This document shows, piece after piece, positions 7,131-14,961 of a DNA stretch of 64,000 nucleotides; position 1 is the stretch's first letter, and the number at the start of each line of letters is the position of its first letter. The notes beneath the pieces are model-generated. The model did not search any database and was not told where the DNA came from. It worked only from the letters and a program-made list of their open reading frames with translations. The position numbers were made by a program, and so were the translations under genes. The DNA is from Vibrio sp. UCD-FRSSP16_30 (GTDB taxonomy: Bacteria; Pseudomonadota; Gammaproteobacteria; Enterobacterales; Vibrionaceae), in contig NZ_LZFW01000001.1 of the NCBI RefSeq assembly GCF_001676025.1, positions 268,827-332,826 of the forward strand. The letters are read 5' to 3'.

Positions 7131-7264
7131 TGAATGTAGTAACACAGGGGAAATACGCTTGTCTAATTTCTATATGGATTTGATGATGGACGTCAAAGTG
7201 AAGTAGAAATCAATTCTGTTCATAAAGTTGAAGTGATTAGTAAATCTAGTTTTTCTACAAATTA
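7131..7264 (+). pseudogene. Possible remnant of a second cassette ORF
   Basis: After the 6519-7124 gene, codon-like sequence continues in two frames that would join by a one-base shift near 7170: VVTQGKYACLI in one frame, then YGFDDGRQSEVEINSVHKVE in another, ending TAA at 7263-7265. Both halves have normal amino-acid composition and no start codon of their own. It may be a frameshifted small gene whose attC was lost when element Q copy E arrived. This is weak evidence based on composition only. Confidence 0.3.
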
Positions 7265-7267
7265 AAT

Positions 7268-7606
7268 CTGAAGCTTATCGCGATAAATGGGGCATGTAGG
7301 CTTGGTGATGCCTACGCATGCCATGTCAAGTTTGTCAGTACTCCATGAGTGAGATTCGATGAGGTTAGCAAAGAAAGTTTTTAAGTAATCCGAACTTAAA
7401 GTATCTGGCGAGCGATCAAAACAATGAATAATCAGACGTACCGCACGGGAATAAGCGTCAATTTTCGTAGGTCGTTTACCTTGAAGCTTAAGATTGGTAA
7501 GGTGTTGTTCATAAAGGGAATTAAAGTGTTGATCAGCGCTGTTCATAAAATTAGAGGGTGCTGAAAGTATGGACGATGAAGGTGCTTTTCTACCGCCTAG
7601 GACCTC
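7268..7606 (-). repeat. Element Q, copy E: recombinase N-terminus with intact frame
   Basis: The remnant reads without a stop from the ATG at 7546 for about 75 codons of recombinase (MNSADQHFNSLYEQHL, LKLQGKRP, AYSRAVR, RSPDTLSSDYLKTFFANLIE, SHSWSTDKLD). It then runs into the non-coding end sequence shared with copies A and B, ending at 7262. The break after STDKLD falls at the same point as in the other copies. About 26 bases, including the usual leader before the start codon, are deleted, so CAT joins the TTAGAGG half of the hairpin. The end before the attC is diverged (CCGCCTAGGACC). Confidence 0.75.
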
Positions 7607-7704
7607 ATTCAACAAGCACTTTAAACGGAACAAAAATAGTTGGCTTTGTTTCGTTCCTCAACAAGTATGGCCAACAATTTTTGTCCGCTTAAGTGGGTGT
7701 AAGT
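7607..7704 (+). other. attC site (long type)
   Basis: Left core ATTCAAC; the right end GGGTGTAAG is a degenerate core. The long arms are strongly complementary: AAACGGAACAAAAATAG with ATTTTTGTCCGCTTAAG, and TTGGC with GCCAA, so the folded hairpin is well preserved. Confidence 0.75.
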
Positions 7705-7717
7705 TCTTTGGAGTCCT

Positions 7718-8626
7718 ATGAAGGTTCGGTATATAAAACTTGGTGATTCAGGGAAGTGGGAAAAGTCATGTCTTGAAAACGATCAAGTTGTTAGGCTTGG
7801 TTATAGCAGTCCGTTTCACAAAGAATCTTTAAATGGTGAATGGGATGCAGTACGTAACTTCTGGTTAGGCGAAAGAAAAAACAATTCAGGTGCTGCAACA
7901 AGAGATATCAACCAAATCAGAGATTTCTATGAGCTTTCAGAAACTGACCTTTGGATTACTTTTTATCAAAGAAAACTGTACTGGTGCCATGCAAAAAAGG
8001 AAGTAACCGAACTTGACGATGGTAGCCGAATTAGAGAAGTTATTGGGGCTTGGAGTTCACATGATAAGCAAGACAATCCTCTGACCATAGAAAACATTGA
8101 TGGTCGTGTTACAAAAGTTCAAGGTTACAGGGGGACAATCTGTAGTGTAGAGCTAGAGGATTACCTTATTCGTAAGATTAACGGAGAACCACAACCCGAA
8201 GTTGAAGCGGCTAAGAAATCTTTATTGTTACTGAAAAGTAATGTCGAAGATTTAATTAAAGGGCTTTGGTGGAGCGACTTTGAGTTATTAATAGATTTAA
8301 TCTTTTCTCAATCAGGGTGGCAGCGTATATCCGTACTAGGTAAAACTGAAAAAGATATAGATTTAGATGTATTCTCTCCGGTTTCTCAAAAACGAGCATT
8401 TGTACAAGTTAAGTCAACCACAAATTCAAATCAGTTTAATGAATATTATGAGATCTATAAGGAGTATAAACAATACGATGAAATGTATTTTGTTTATCAT
8501 ACCTTTGATGGAACTAAAGAACTGGTCATTGATGATCCTCGCGTCACAGTATGGGATATTTCTAGAGTCGCAGATTTAGTTATAAATGCAGGTTTAATTA
8601 GTTGGCTAATTGAAAAACGAACTTAA
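7718..8626 (+). CDS. Mrr-like PD-(D/E)xK endonuclease with N-terminal domain (integron cassette)
   Basis: A 302-residue protein; ATG at 7718 follows GGAG (7710-7713). The C-terminal part shows the Mrr-type nuclease core: WWSDFELLIDLIF (Glu189), GKTEKDIDLDVF (Asp213/Asp215), then RAFVQVKS (Gln230-x-Lys232), the D...QxK variant used by Mrr-like and other type IV enzymes. Residues 1-150 form a separate domain rich in Trp and aromatics (KWEKSCLENDQVVRLGYS, DLWITFYQRKLYWCHA), which by analogy with reader-plus-Mrr proteins may sense modified DNA or another ligand; this is inference. The stop codon lies inside the following attC, so it is a clean single-gene cassette with no methylase nearby. Confidence 0.8.
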   Translation: MKVRYIKLGDSGKWEKSCLENDQVVRLGYSSPFHKESLNGEWDAVRNFWLGERKNNSGAATRDINQIRDFYELSETDLWITFYQRKLYWCHAKKEVTELDDGSRIREVIGAWSSHDKQDNPLTIENIDGRVTKVQGYRGTICSVELEDYLIRKINGEPQPEVEAAKKSLLLLKSNVEDLIKGLWWSDFELLIDLIFSQSGWQRISVLGKTEKDIDLDVFSPVSQKRAFVQVKSTTNSNQFNEYYEIYKEYKQYDEMYFVYHTFDGTKELVIDDPRVTVWDISRVADLVINAGLISWLIEKRT

Positions 8627-8675
8627 CAAATAAGGATAAGTGCCACCCAGCCGGCACTTAATCTGGGTATTGAAT
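8621..8675 (+). other. attC site (short type), best preserved
   Basis: The left core ACTTAAC is a perfect RYYYAAC; the right core is ATTGAAT. The inner arms TAAGTGCC and GGCACTTA are perfect complements. GATAAGTGCC against GATTAAGTGCC (reverse complement of the right arm) shows one extra base, the extrahelical base that sets strand polarity in true attC sites. This is the last attC before core genes. Confidence 0.85.
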
Positions 8676-8786
8676 AAGCCCAACCGTGTAATTGTCTTCT
8701 ATTAGTAAATTGCTCTTGGGTGAGCAGCTTGAAATGAGCCTCATCTACTTTCTACAAGTCGTACGAGGCTATCGAGTTGAATCCGC
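8676..8786 (+). repeat. Element P, copy 3
   Basis: Same sequence as 2475-2585 with a few differences, starting AAGCCCAACCGTG after the short attC and ending GTTGAATCCGC. It marks the end of the array. Between it and the ygiQ stop (8787-8879) there is one small hairpin, CAAGGC-loop-GCCTTG at about 8830-8846, without a T-run on either strand. Confidence 0.65.
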
Positions 8787-8879
8787 TATTTCTGACCATT
8801 TACTTACTGTGATTGGTATAGCAAACAGCAAGGCGCAATGCCTTGCCGTTATAGCCTTGTTTTTATTTACAAAGATAAC

Positions 8880-11270
8880 TTATCTCTGTCTAGCCGGTTT
8901 TTTACCCGCTTTTGGTTTCGCGGCATGTGGGCGATTTTTTTGTCCGTGGCTGCTACCACCATTATTGGCAGAAGATCCGGGCTTATGTTGGCCGGGTTTA
9001 CCCTGCGAGCCGTTTCTTTGAGAGGGATTACCTTGAGAACCCGTTCCCTGACCTTGCCCTTGACCTTGATTGCGCTGTCCCGGTTTTGCGCCCGGTCTAG
9101 GCTTGCCTTTTGCATTAGGCTTGTTGCCATTCGGTTTATTGGTATTTGGTTTGCGAATATCGGGTTGGCTATCGGTATGTTTTGTTGCAAAACGATGCGC
9201 ACCGTGACGACCTGATTTACGGCGTTGGGCTGGGGTCTGCGTATCGAGATCTTCCTCTGGCACTAAGCAATTTGGTTTATCACCAATAAGGTGCTTTTTA
9301 CCTAGGCTGATTAAAGCTTCACGGATCAAAGGCCAGTTGGCTGGATCGTGATAACGCAATAAGGCTTTATGTAGTCGACGCTGGCGTTCGCCTTTAGCAA
9401 CCGGTACATCTTCACGCTTTTTGTATTTAACACGTTTTAGCGGGTTGGTTTCTGAGTAATACATCGCGGTGGCATTACACATCGGCGATGGATAGAAGTT
9501 CTGTACCTGATCACACTCATAGCTGTTGGATTTTAACCACAATGCCAAATTCACCATGTCATCATCTTCTGTGCCGGGATGGGCTGAGATGAAGTAGGGG
9601 ATAAGGTACTGCTTTTTACCCGCTTCTTGACTGTATTGCTCAAACATCTGCTTAAAGCGGTCATAGGAACCCATGCCCGGCTTCATCATTTTATCCAGAG
9701 GGCCTTTTTCGGTATGTTCTGGGGCAATTTTTAAATAGCCGCCAACATGGTGCGTGACCAATTCTCTGACATATTCAGGTGATTCAATGGCTAAGTCGTA
9801 ACGAACACCAGATGCAATCAATATTTTATTCACGCCCGGCACTTTACGCGCTGCGCGATAAAGATCGATAGTGTGTTTATGATCGGTGTTGAGCTTGTTA
9901 CAAATACCCGGGAACACACAAGAAGGGCGACGACAAGTTGCTTCGGCTTTAGGAATACTGCAACCAAGGCGATACATGTTTGCCGTTGGTCCGCCCAAAT
10001 CTGAAATTGTGCCGGTAAAGCCGGGTACTTTGTCGCGAATCTCTTCTAACTCATTGAGTATCGACTCTTGTGAACGGTTTTGAATGATGCGTCCTTCATG
10101 CTCTGTAATTGAGCAGAATGAACAGCCACCAAAACAGCCACGCATGATATTCACCGAGGTTTTGATCATGTCATAGGCAGGAATTTTTGCTTTGCCATAC
10201 ATAGGGTGAGGCACCCGAGCAAAAGGCAGGCCAAAGACAAAATCCATTTCTTCAGTGGTCAGAGGAATAGGGGGTCTATTGACCCAAAGTTCACGATTAC
10301 CGTGACGTTGAATCAGCGCGCGCCCTGAGTGAGGGTTAGTTTCTAGATGCATTATGCGGCTAGCATGGGCATACAAAATACGATCGTTGTGCAGTTTTTC
10401 AAATGCAGGGATACGAACAACGGTGGTTTCAGCGTCGTGACGGGTTGGGCGCACTGTAATGGGTTCAGCTTTGGCTTTTTCTTGCAGTGCGTCGGTATCG
10501 GTACATTTGTCATCAACTTCATAAGGGTTGGTCGGTACAAATGCTTTGCCCGGTTTTTCGATTCGTGAAGAGTCGATCACTTTATAGTGCGCTGGTGGCT
10601 CAGCTAAATTAATCGCTGTGCCACGAATATAGTTTAATTCGCTGATATGCTCGCCATTGGCTAGGCGATGAGCCACTTCTATTAGGGCGCGTTCAGCGTT
10701 ACCAAACAACAGTAAATCGGCTTTGGCATCAAACAGTACTGAACGACGCACTTTATCTGACCAGTAATCATAATGGGCGATACGGCGCAGGCTGGCTTCA
10801 ATACCACCTAATATAATCGGCGTGTCTTTATAAGCTTCGCGACAGCGCTGTGAATAGACCAAGGTAGCGCGATCAGGACGTTTACCGCCTTCATTATTTG
10901 GGGTGTAAGCATCATCATGACGCAGTTTTCTGTCGGACGTATAACGGTTGATCATGGAGTCCATGTTACCGGCGGTGATCCCAAAAAATAGATTGGGTTG
11001 ACCTAGCGCCATAAACTCATCTTTATTGCTCCAATTTGGCTGAGCAATAATGCCGACACGAAACCCCTGAGACTCCAAAAGACGACCAATAATGGCCATA
11101 CCAAAGCTTGGATGATCCACATAGGCATCACCGGTGATGATGATAATGTCACAACTATCCCACCCTAAAGCGTCCATTTCTTTGCGACTGGTTGGCAAGA
11201 ATGGCGCGGTGCCAAAGCACTCTGCCCAATATTTTTTATATTGGTGAATTGGGGTGATGTTGTTGTGCAT
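8880..11270 (-). CDS. ygiQ: YgiQ family radical SAM protein
   Basis: A 796-residue protein of the UPF0313/YgiQ family. The radical-SAM cluster motif CxxxCxxC is plain in [19 protein letters not shown], and a second cysteine group sits in [12 protein letters not shown]. The N-terminal third ([21 protein letters not shown]) is a cobalamin-binding-like region and is typical of the family. The reaction catalysed is not established. The last 110 residues are an unusual disordered tail made of Lys, Pro, Gly, Gln, Asn and Ser ([20 protein letters not shown], repeats of KPN and KPG). ATG at 11270 has AGAGG upstream on the minus strand. It is the first core gene after the integron, read toward it. Confidence 0.93.
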   Translation of the reverse strand: MHNNITPIHQYKKYWAECFGTAPFLPTSRKEMDALGWDSCDIIIITGDAYVDHPSFGMAIIGRLLESQGFRVGIIAQPNWSNKDEFMALGQPNLFFGITAGNMDSMINRYTSDRKLRHDDAYTPNNEGGKRPDRATLVYSQRCREAYKDTPIILGGIEASLRRIAHYDYWSDKVRRSVLFDAKADLLLFGNAERALIEVAHRLANGEHISELNYIRGTAINLAEPPAHYKVIDSSRIEKPGKAFVPTNPYEVDDKCTDTDALQEKAKAEPITVRPTRHDAETTVVRIPAFEKLHNDRILYAHASRIMHLETNPHSGRALIQRHGNRELWVNRPPIPLTTEEMDFVFGLPFARVPHPMYGKAKIPAYDMIKTSVNIMRGCFGGCSFCSITEHEGRIIQNRSQESILNELEEIRDKVPGFTGTISDLGGPTANMYRLGCSIPKAEATCRRPSCVFPGICNKLNTDHKHTIDLYRAARKVPGVNKILIASGVRYDLAIESPEYVRELVTHHVGGYLKIAPEHTEKGPLDKMMKPGMGSYDRFKQMFEQYSQEAGKKQYLIPYFISAHPGTEDDDMVNLALWLKSNSYECDQVQNFYPSPMCNATAMYYSETNPLKRVKYKKREDVPVAKGERQRRLHKALLRYHDPANWPLIREALISLGKKHLIGDKPNCLVPEEDLDTQTPAQRRKSGRHGAHRFATKHTDSQPDIRKPNTNKPNGNKPNAKGKPRPGAKPGQRNQGQGQGQGTGSQGNPSQRNGSQGKPGQHKPGSSANNGGSSHGQKNRPHAAKPKAGKKPARQR

Positions 11271-11397
11271 TTTTTAACCTCTTTTGAGCAAGCGGTGCAT
11301 TATAACGATTCGTGCAAATGTTAGCTAGCACAAGCCTTGTTTTTATCTATACTCATTAAATACTCCTTTAATTTCATATATATAAGAGTTATTGAAT

Positions 11398-12582
11398 ATG
11401 ACGAGCTCAAGATCTTGGTTGACTCTTTTACTGGGGCTGAGCGGCTCTTTTTCTGAAGTTGCCGTTGGGGTGGGGTTTACCGACCCCCTAGATGGCAAAT
11501 TTGATGCAGGGGAATACCTTGCAGAAAATGCTTATGGCTTCCTGCCGATGCCGATTATTATCACGGAACCTGCGGTCGGTTATGGCGCTGGTATCGTGGG
11601 CATGTTCTTACATGAAAGTGACGAGCAAAAAGAGCAGCGCCGAAAAGTGGCTTTGCAGTCAGTGGATGGCGGGGCGAGGTTAATTCCTCCTGCGGTGACG
11701 GTTGTCGGCGGGGCTGCAACCGAAAATGGGACTTGGTTTGCTCTGATTGGTCATAGAAGGGTGTGGAATGAAGACGCGATTCGTTATTTTGGCGGGGTCG
11801 GTTTTGGCAGTGCCATTATGCAGTTTTACCCGTTCTCGTCAGATTTACTGAAAGACAAGGGCGTTGAAATTGAAACCAAGGGTCTTGGCGGAATGCAAAA
11901 GTTGCAGTTTCGAGTGGCTGACAGCCCACTTTATATTGGGGTGCAACAGTTTTACTCTAATAGCGAAATAACCACTAATGGCATTTTTGATAATGAGAGT
12001 AGTGGCTTTACTTTAGCCAAAACAATCAGTTCCGGTTTAGGGGTAAACCTTGAATATGATGCGAAAAATAACTTCTTTTATCCCACGCAAGGTTGGGACT
12101 TTAACGCAGAATATTTATGGTATCGAAATGGGATTGGCAGTGACAACGATTATGAGACTCTGTTTGTGTCAAGCTCGGCGTATGTACCCATTGCCACGAA
12201 CTGGACACTGGCCTTTGCGGTTGAATATAACTCGTTAACCACTGATGAAAGCAAGCTTCCACCATTGGCGTACCCTGATATTAACTTGCGCGGTATTCCG
12301 GTTAATCGTTATCAAGGTAACTATACCAGTGCTTATCAAAGTCAGGTTATGTGGCAATTTACGCCTCGCTGGAGCGTGTCTTTATTTGGTGGTGTTGGTG
12401 GCAATAGCGGCACGGGAAGATCAAATGAAGGCGCGGAAGCGATGTTTGATGATATGAAATGGGCGTACGGCACAGGGTTTCGATATTTAATCGCTCGTCG
12501 GTACGGGATCCACATGGGAGCGGATATTGCCTTTAGTGAACAAGATAACGCTTTTTATTTTAATGTCGGAACAGGATTGTAA
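11398..12582 (+). CDS. Outer-membrane BamA/TamA-like (D15 surface antigen) protein
   Basis: The frame opens at a TTG (11392), but the ATG at 11398 with AAGAG 9 bases upstream is preferred, giving 394 residues. A short hydrophobic N-terminus (SWLTLLLGLSGSFSEVAVG) may be a weak signal peptide. The body is a series of amphipathic beta strands, with the bacterial surface antigen pattern GLGVNLEYDAKNNFFYPTQG and the closing strand ENAFYF-type terminus (NAFYFNVGTGL, last residue Leu). There are no POTRA repeats, so it is a stand-alone barrel as in many gamma-proteobacteria. The substrate or role is unknown. Confidence 0.8.
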   Translation: MTSSRSWLTLLLGLSGSFSEVAVGVGFTDPLDGKFDAGEYLAENAYGFLPMPIIITEPAVGYGAGIVGMFLHESDEQKEQRRKVALQSVDGGARLIPPAVTVVGGAATENGTWFALIGHRRVWNEDAIRYFGGVGFGSAIMQFYPFSSDLLKDKGVEIETKGLGGMQKLQFRVADSPLYIGVQQFYSNSEITTNGIFDNESSGFTLAKTISSGLGVNLEYDAKNNFFYPTQGWDFNAEYLWYRNGIGSDNDYETLFVSSSAYVPIATNWTLAFAVEYNSLTTDESKLPPLAYPDINLRGIPVNRYQGNYTSAYQSQVMWQFTPRWSVSLFGGVGGNSGTGRSNEGAEAMFDDMKWAYGTGFRYLIARRYGIHMGADIAFSEQDNAFYFNVGTGL

Positions 12583-12628
12583 TCGACTAGTGTGCCGTTA
12601 AACTAACGCCTCTTTACTTTTAATATTG

Positions 12629-13357
12629 ATGATTGACGTTATGCATTTGTACGCCCAACTTTCTGTCCAGATTTTATTACCTATGACGATAGGTGCGTTA
12701 GCGATATTAATGATCGCGCTGTTAAAGGGGGATATTTGCCCAGGACAGCGTGGTCGTCTGCATAAACAGCTGCCGATTATTACCTGTTTATTTTTTGTCT
12801 GTGCCGGTGCAATGCCCGCTTTTGTAGTGCCAGCAAGCCTGCTGATTTACTTTTCAATGCAAACAAAAAGCCAAACTAAAAAGGGTAAAACTCGCGACAG
12901 TGGGCCGGTATTACTGTTGGGACTGGCATTATTTTCGGCCACTTTGTTTTGGCTGTACGCAATGATAAGCCCGATTTTAGACAACAAGCTTGTATCAATA
13001 TTCGGTTTGGTGCTTGCGTCATTGGCAACGCTTATTTTCTTAGGCGCAGCTCTAGCGCATCTATTAATGATTAGAGCAAGAACACGCCTGCAAGCTTTCC
13101 ATACGCTATTACCGGTTGCCGGCATACTGTCACTGATGCTCCTAGTGTTATCGGTGCTGATTCAAGCTCACTGGGTATGGGCTGATGACAGTAGCGCGGT
13201 AATTGAGATCATAACTAAAGCATTTCCAGTGTTATTGATGGCGATTATTTTATGGAGTTGGCATCTATTTCGTTCTTCAAAGGTCAACTTAACTCAAATT
13301 AGTTTAGCCTTGCTGTTTGGGCTTGTTGGAAGCGGCTTGTTGTTACCACTATTTTGA
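12629..13357 (+). CDS. Hypothetical inner-membrane protein, seven hydrophobic segments
   Basis: Start candidates are TTG 12626, ATG 12629 and ATG 12641; 12629 is chosen, giving 242 residues. Hydrophobic stretches occur at about residues 10-33, 49-77, 91-114, 121-148, 156-180, 188-212 and 221-240, so the protein is almost wholly membrane-embedded. No family motif is recognised. A short cytoplasmic loop after segment 2 (QTKSQTKKGKTRD) is strongly basic. It follows the D15-type gene by about 45 bases in the same direction and may be cotranscribed with it. Confidence 0.6.
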   Translation: MIDVMHLYAQLSVQILLPMTIGALAILMIALLKGDICPGQRGRLHKQLPIITCLFFVCAGAMPAFVVPASLLIYFSMQTKSQTKKGKTRDSGPVLLLGLALFSATLFWLYAMISPILDNKLVSIFGLVLASLATLIFLGAALAHLLMIRARTRLQAFHTLLPVAGILSLMLLVLSVLIQAHWVWADDSSAVIEIITKAFPVLLMAIILWSWHLFRSSKVNLTQISLALLFGLVGSGLLLPLF

Positions 13358-13450
13358 AGGATTTTTGCTGTTGATCACTGCTAAATTAGTCATGCTCAAC
13401 TAATCTTATATTAGGTGTTTTGGGGTAGCGGCTAAGCAAAGAGGTGATAT

Positions 13451-13651
13451 ATGGATCTAACTAACGTTAAACGCTGGGATAGCAATATTTTACTAGGCAT
13501 CGTTAATGAGAAGCTTCGCCTAGAGTGCAGCAGTATTGAAGAACTCTCTAGTATGTATGAAATTGATATCAATGGGCTAGTCGATAAGCTCAGTGATGTT
13601 GGTTATCAATATGACCCGTTAACCAACCAATTTAAATCCTTTAAAATTTAG
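13451..13651 (+). CDS. DUF4250 domain-containing small protein
   Basis: A 66-residue protein that fills the DUF4250 pattern: an N-terminal WDSNILLGIVNEKLRLE helix, then a helix-turn-helix-like EELSSMYEIDINGLVDKLSD and a final YQYDPLTNQFKSF. The family is widespread and uncharacterised; the fold suggests a small DNA- or protein-binding helix bundle. AGAGGTG at 13440-13446 precedes the ATG at proper distance. A strong bidirectional terminator follows. Confidence 0.85.
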   Translation: MDLTNVKRWDSNILLGIVNEKLRLECSSIEELSSMYEIDINGLVDKLSDVGYQYDPLTNQFKSFKI

Positions 13652-13663
13652 TCAAATTCAGAT

Positions 13664-13696
13664 AAAAAATGGCGACCAACAAGGTCGCCATTTTTT
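13664..13696. terminator. Bidirectional Rho-independent terminator
   Basis: AAAAAATGGCGACC and GGTCGCCATTTTTT are perfect 14-bp complements around a 5-base loop, with an A-run on one side and a T-run on the other. It separates the convergent DUF4250 and yfaZ genes. Confidence 0.93.
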
Positions 13697-13713
13697 ATTA
13701 AAGGGTGCTTTTG

Positions 13714-14259
13714 TTAGAAAACAAAGCGGGTGGTGAGCATCAGTTGGTCACCATAGAAGTCATTAAGTTTACCTTCTAGACCAATAGAGAATAGCTCGGT
13801 TGCGTGGAAACGACCGTAAACGCTACCAATCCAATCATCATTAGAGTCGATGGTCACATAACCTACGTTGCCACCTAGCTCAAATTGTGGACCTAACCAT
13901 TGACGCCAGCCAAGGTTAACTTCCATACCTAGCTTATTATCGTATTTATGGTTGTCGACAACGCGCAGTAACATTTCACCTGTAATGTCAGCCCAGTTGG
14001 TTGCAGGAGCATGAAAACCAAAACCTGTGCGCAGGTTATAGTCGCTCTCAAATTCTGAATCAATGGTCGTTACAAAGTGAGCATTTGGGTGGACAGATTT
14101 ACTAAAGCCAGCACCAAAAGTGAGTGGCGCCATACCGATACGAGCATCGAAATAATCGTAGTTAAAGTTGCTCATGGTTGCTGGGCTTTGGCTGTTAGCA
14201 AACGCAGTGCCAGAAAAAGTCGCAGCTACAGCTAGTGCAGCACAGGCTAGTTTACGCAT
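13714..14259 (-). CDS. yfaZ: YfaZ family outer-membrane protein
   Basis: The frame is open from 14352, but the ATG at 14259 is the right start because it begins a classic signal peptide (MRKLACAALAVAATFSGTAFA, cleavage after AFA). That gives 181 residues. Mature residues form alternating beta strands with DYFDARIGMAPLTFGAGFSK, a YNLRTGFGFHAP strand, GMEVNLGWRQWL, and the C-terminal strand LMLTTRFVF ending in Phe, the BAM recognition signal. YfaZ-type barrels are of unknown function. About 110 bases separate its promoter region from the two-component genes on its downstream side. Confidence 0.85.
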   Translation of the reverse strand: MRKLACAALAVAATFSGTAFANSQSPATMSNFNYDYFDARIGMAPLTFGAGFSKSVHPNAHFVTTIDSEFESDYNLRTGFGFHAPATNWADITGEMLLRVVDNHKYDNKLGMEVNLGWRQWLGPQFELGGNVGYVTIDSNDDWIGSVYGRFHATELFSIGLEGKLNDFYGDQLMLTTRFVF

Positions 14260-14452
14260 AATTATTGATAACCTACTTGGTGTAATTGTGTGTCCTTGGC
14301 TTAGGGGAGTGCTCCCTGCATCATGCCTATAATAATGATGTGCCTTTATCATCCAGTCATATTAATAGAACAATGGAACTACCTCCACTAAAACAGAGGC
14401 TTATATTGGCTAATTTTCTGTCAAACTTTGTAAAACTGGCAAATTAGTGCGT

Positions 14453-14950
14453 TTAATCACCAAATTCGATGCGTCTTTTTGACATCTCTTGCAATATTTT
14501 TGCTGTATTGAGATATTTAGCCCATTTCATGGGTTCAGTTGTTGACTCTAAAACATAGCGAGTGAGGTGATCGGTGACGACTTTGATGAGTTGCTCTTTA
14601 TTCCATGGCTTTGCAATGTAGAAGTCTAAACTGTGATTATTAATCGCATTCACGGTGTCATTAAGGTCTGCCTGTCCCGTCAACAGCAATTTTTTACAGC
14701 TCTTGGTTTGTTTTTGTTCGTGCAGTTCAATAAGAAAATCGACGCCGGTTTCTTTGGGCATAATGTGATCGCATAAAATTAAGGCTAACGGCACTTGCTC
14801 GGATTGATAATCGGCAATGACTTGGCGAGCCTCAGCCACGGATTCCGCGGCTTCAATATCGCAAAATTCACTAAAGTCCTTTAAATCGCGAACGACGCTA
14901 TCCAGTACATCTCTTTCATCATCGACACATAAAATAAGCAATTTATCCAT
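14453..14950 (-). CDS. Response regulator, receiver domain with short C-terminal extension
   Basis: A 165-residue protein. The receiver domain spans residues 3-127: acidic pair Asp10/Asp11, phospho-acceptor Asp61 in LILCDHIMPKETG, Thr91 in LLLTGQAD and Lys114 in YIAKPW are all in place, so it should be phosphorylatable. After residue 130 there is only a helical tail of 35 residues and no DNA-binding or enzymatic output domain. The gene lies 11 bases downstream of the kinase gene and its Asp can receive phosphate from that protein. The YIAKPWNKEQL signature resembles receivers of the RpfG/HD-GYP group, but no HD-GYP follows. Confidence 0.88.
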   Translation of the reverse strand: MDKLLILCVDDERDVLDSVVRDLKDFSEFCDIEAAESVAEARQVIADYQSEQVPLALILCDHIMPKETGVDFLIELHEQKQTKSCKKLLLTGQADLNDTVNAINNHSLDFYIAKPWNKEQLIKVVTDHLTRYVLESTTEPMKWAKYLNTAKILQEMSKRRIEFGD

Positions 14951-14961
14951 GGATTGCCTCC

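Noticed and set aside
2420..8675. CRISPR array suggested by repeated short segments
   Set aside because: Repeats are few, of uneven length and spacing, and resolve into attC sites, element P and element Q; there are no cas genes.
1..8790. Genomic island or prophage as origin of the first 9 kb
   Set aside because: No phage structural genes or tRNA attachment site; the attC sites and single-gene cassettes explain it as an integron array.
8828..8847. Terminator for ygiQ at CAAGGC-GCCTTG
   Set aside because: No T-run on the minus strand and the stem is only 6 bp; noted under element P copy 3 only.
8692..9215. Plus-strand frames of 109 and 125 codons over the end of ygiQ
   Set aside because: They lie antisense to the low-complexity tail of ygiQ, whose codon repeats keep other frames open; the products are Cys/Leu/Phe-rich without family resemblance.
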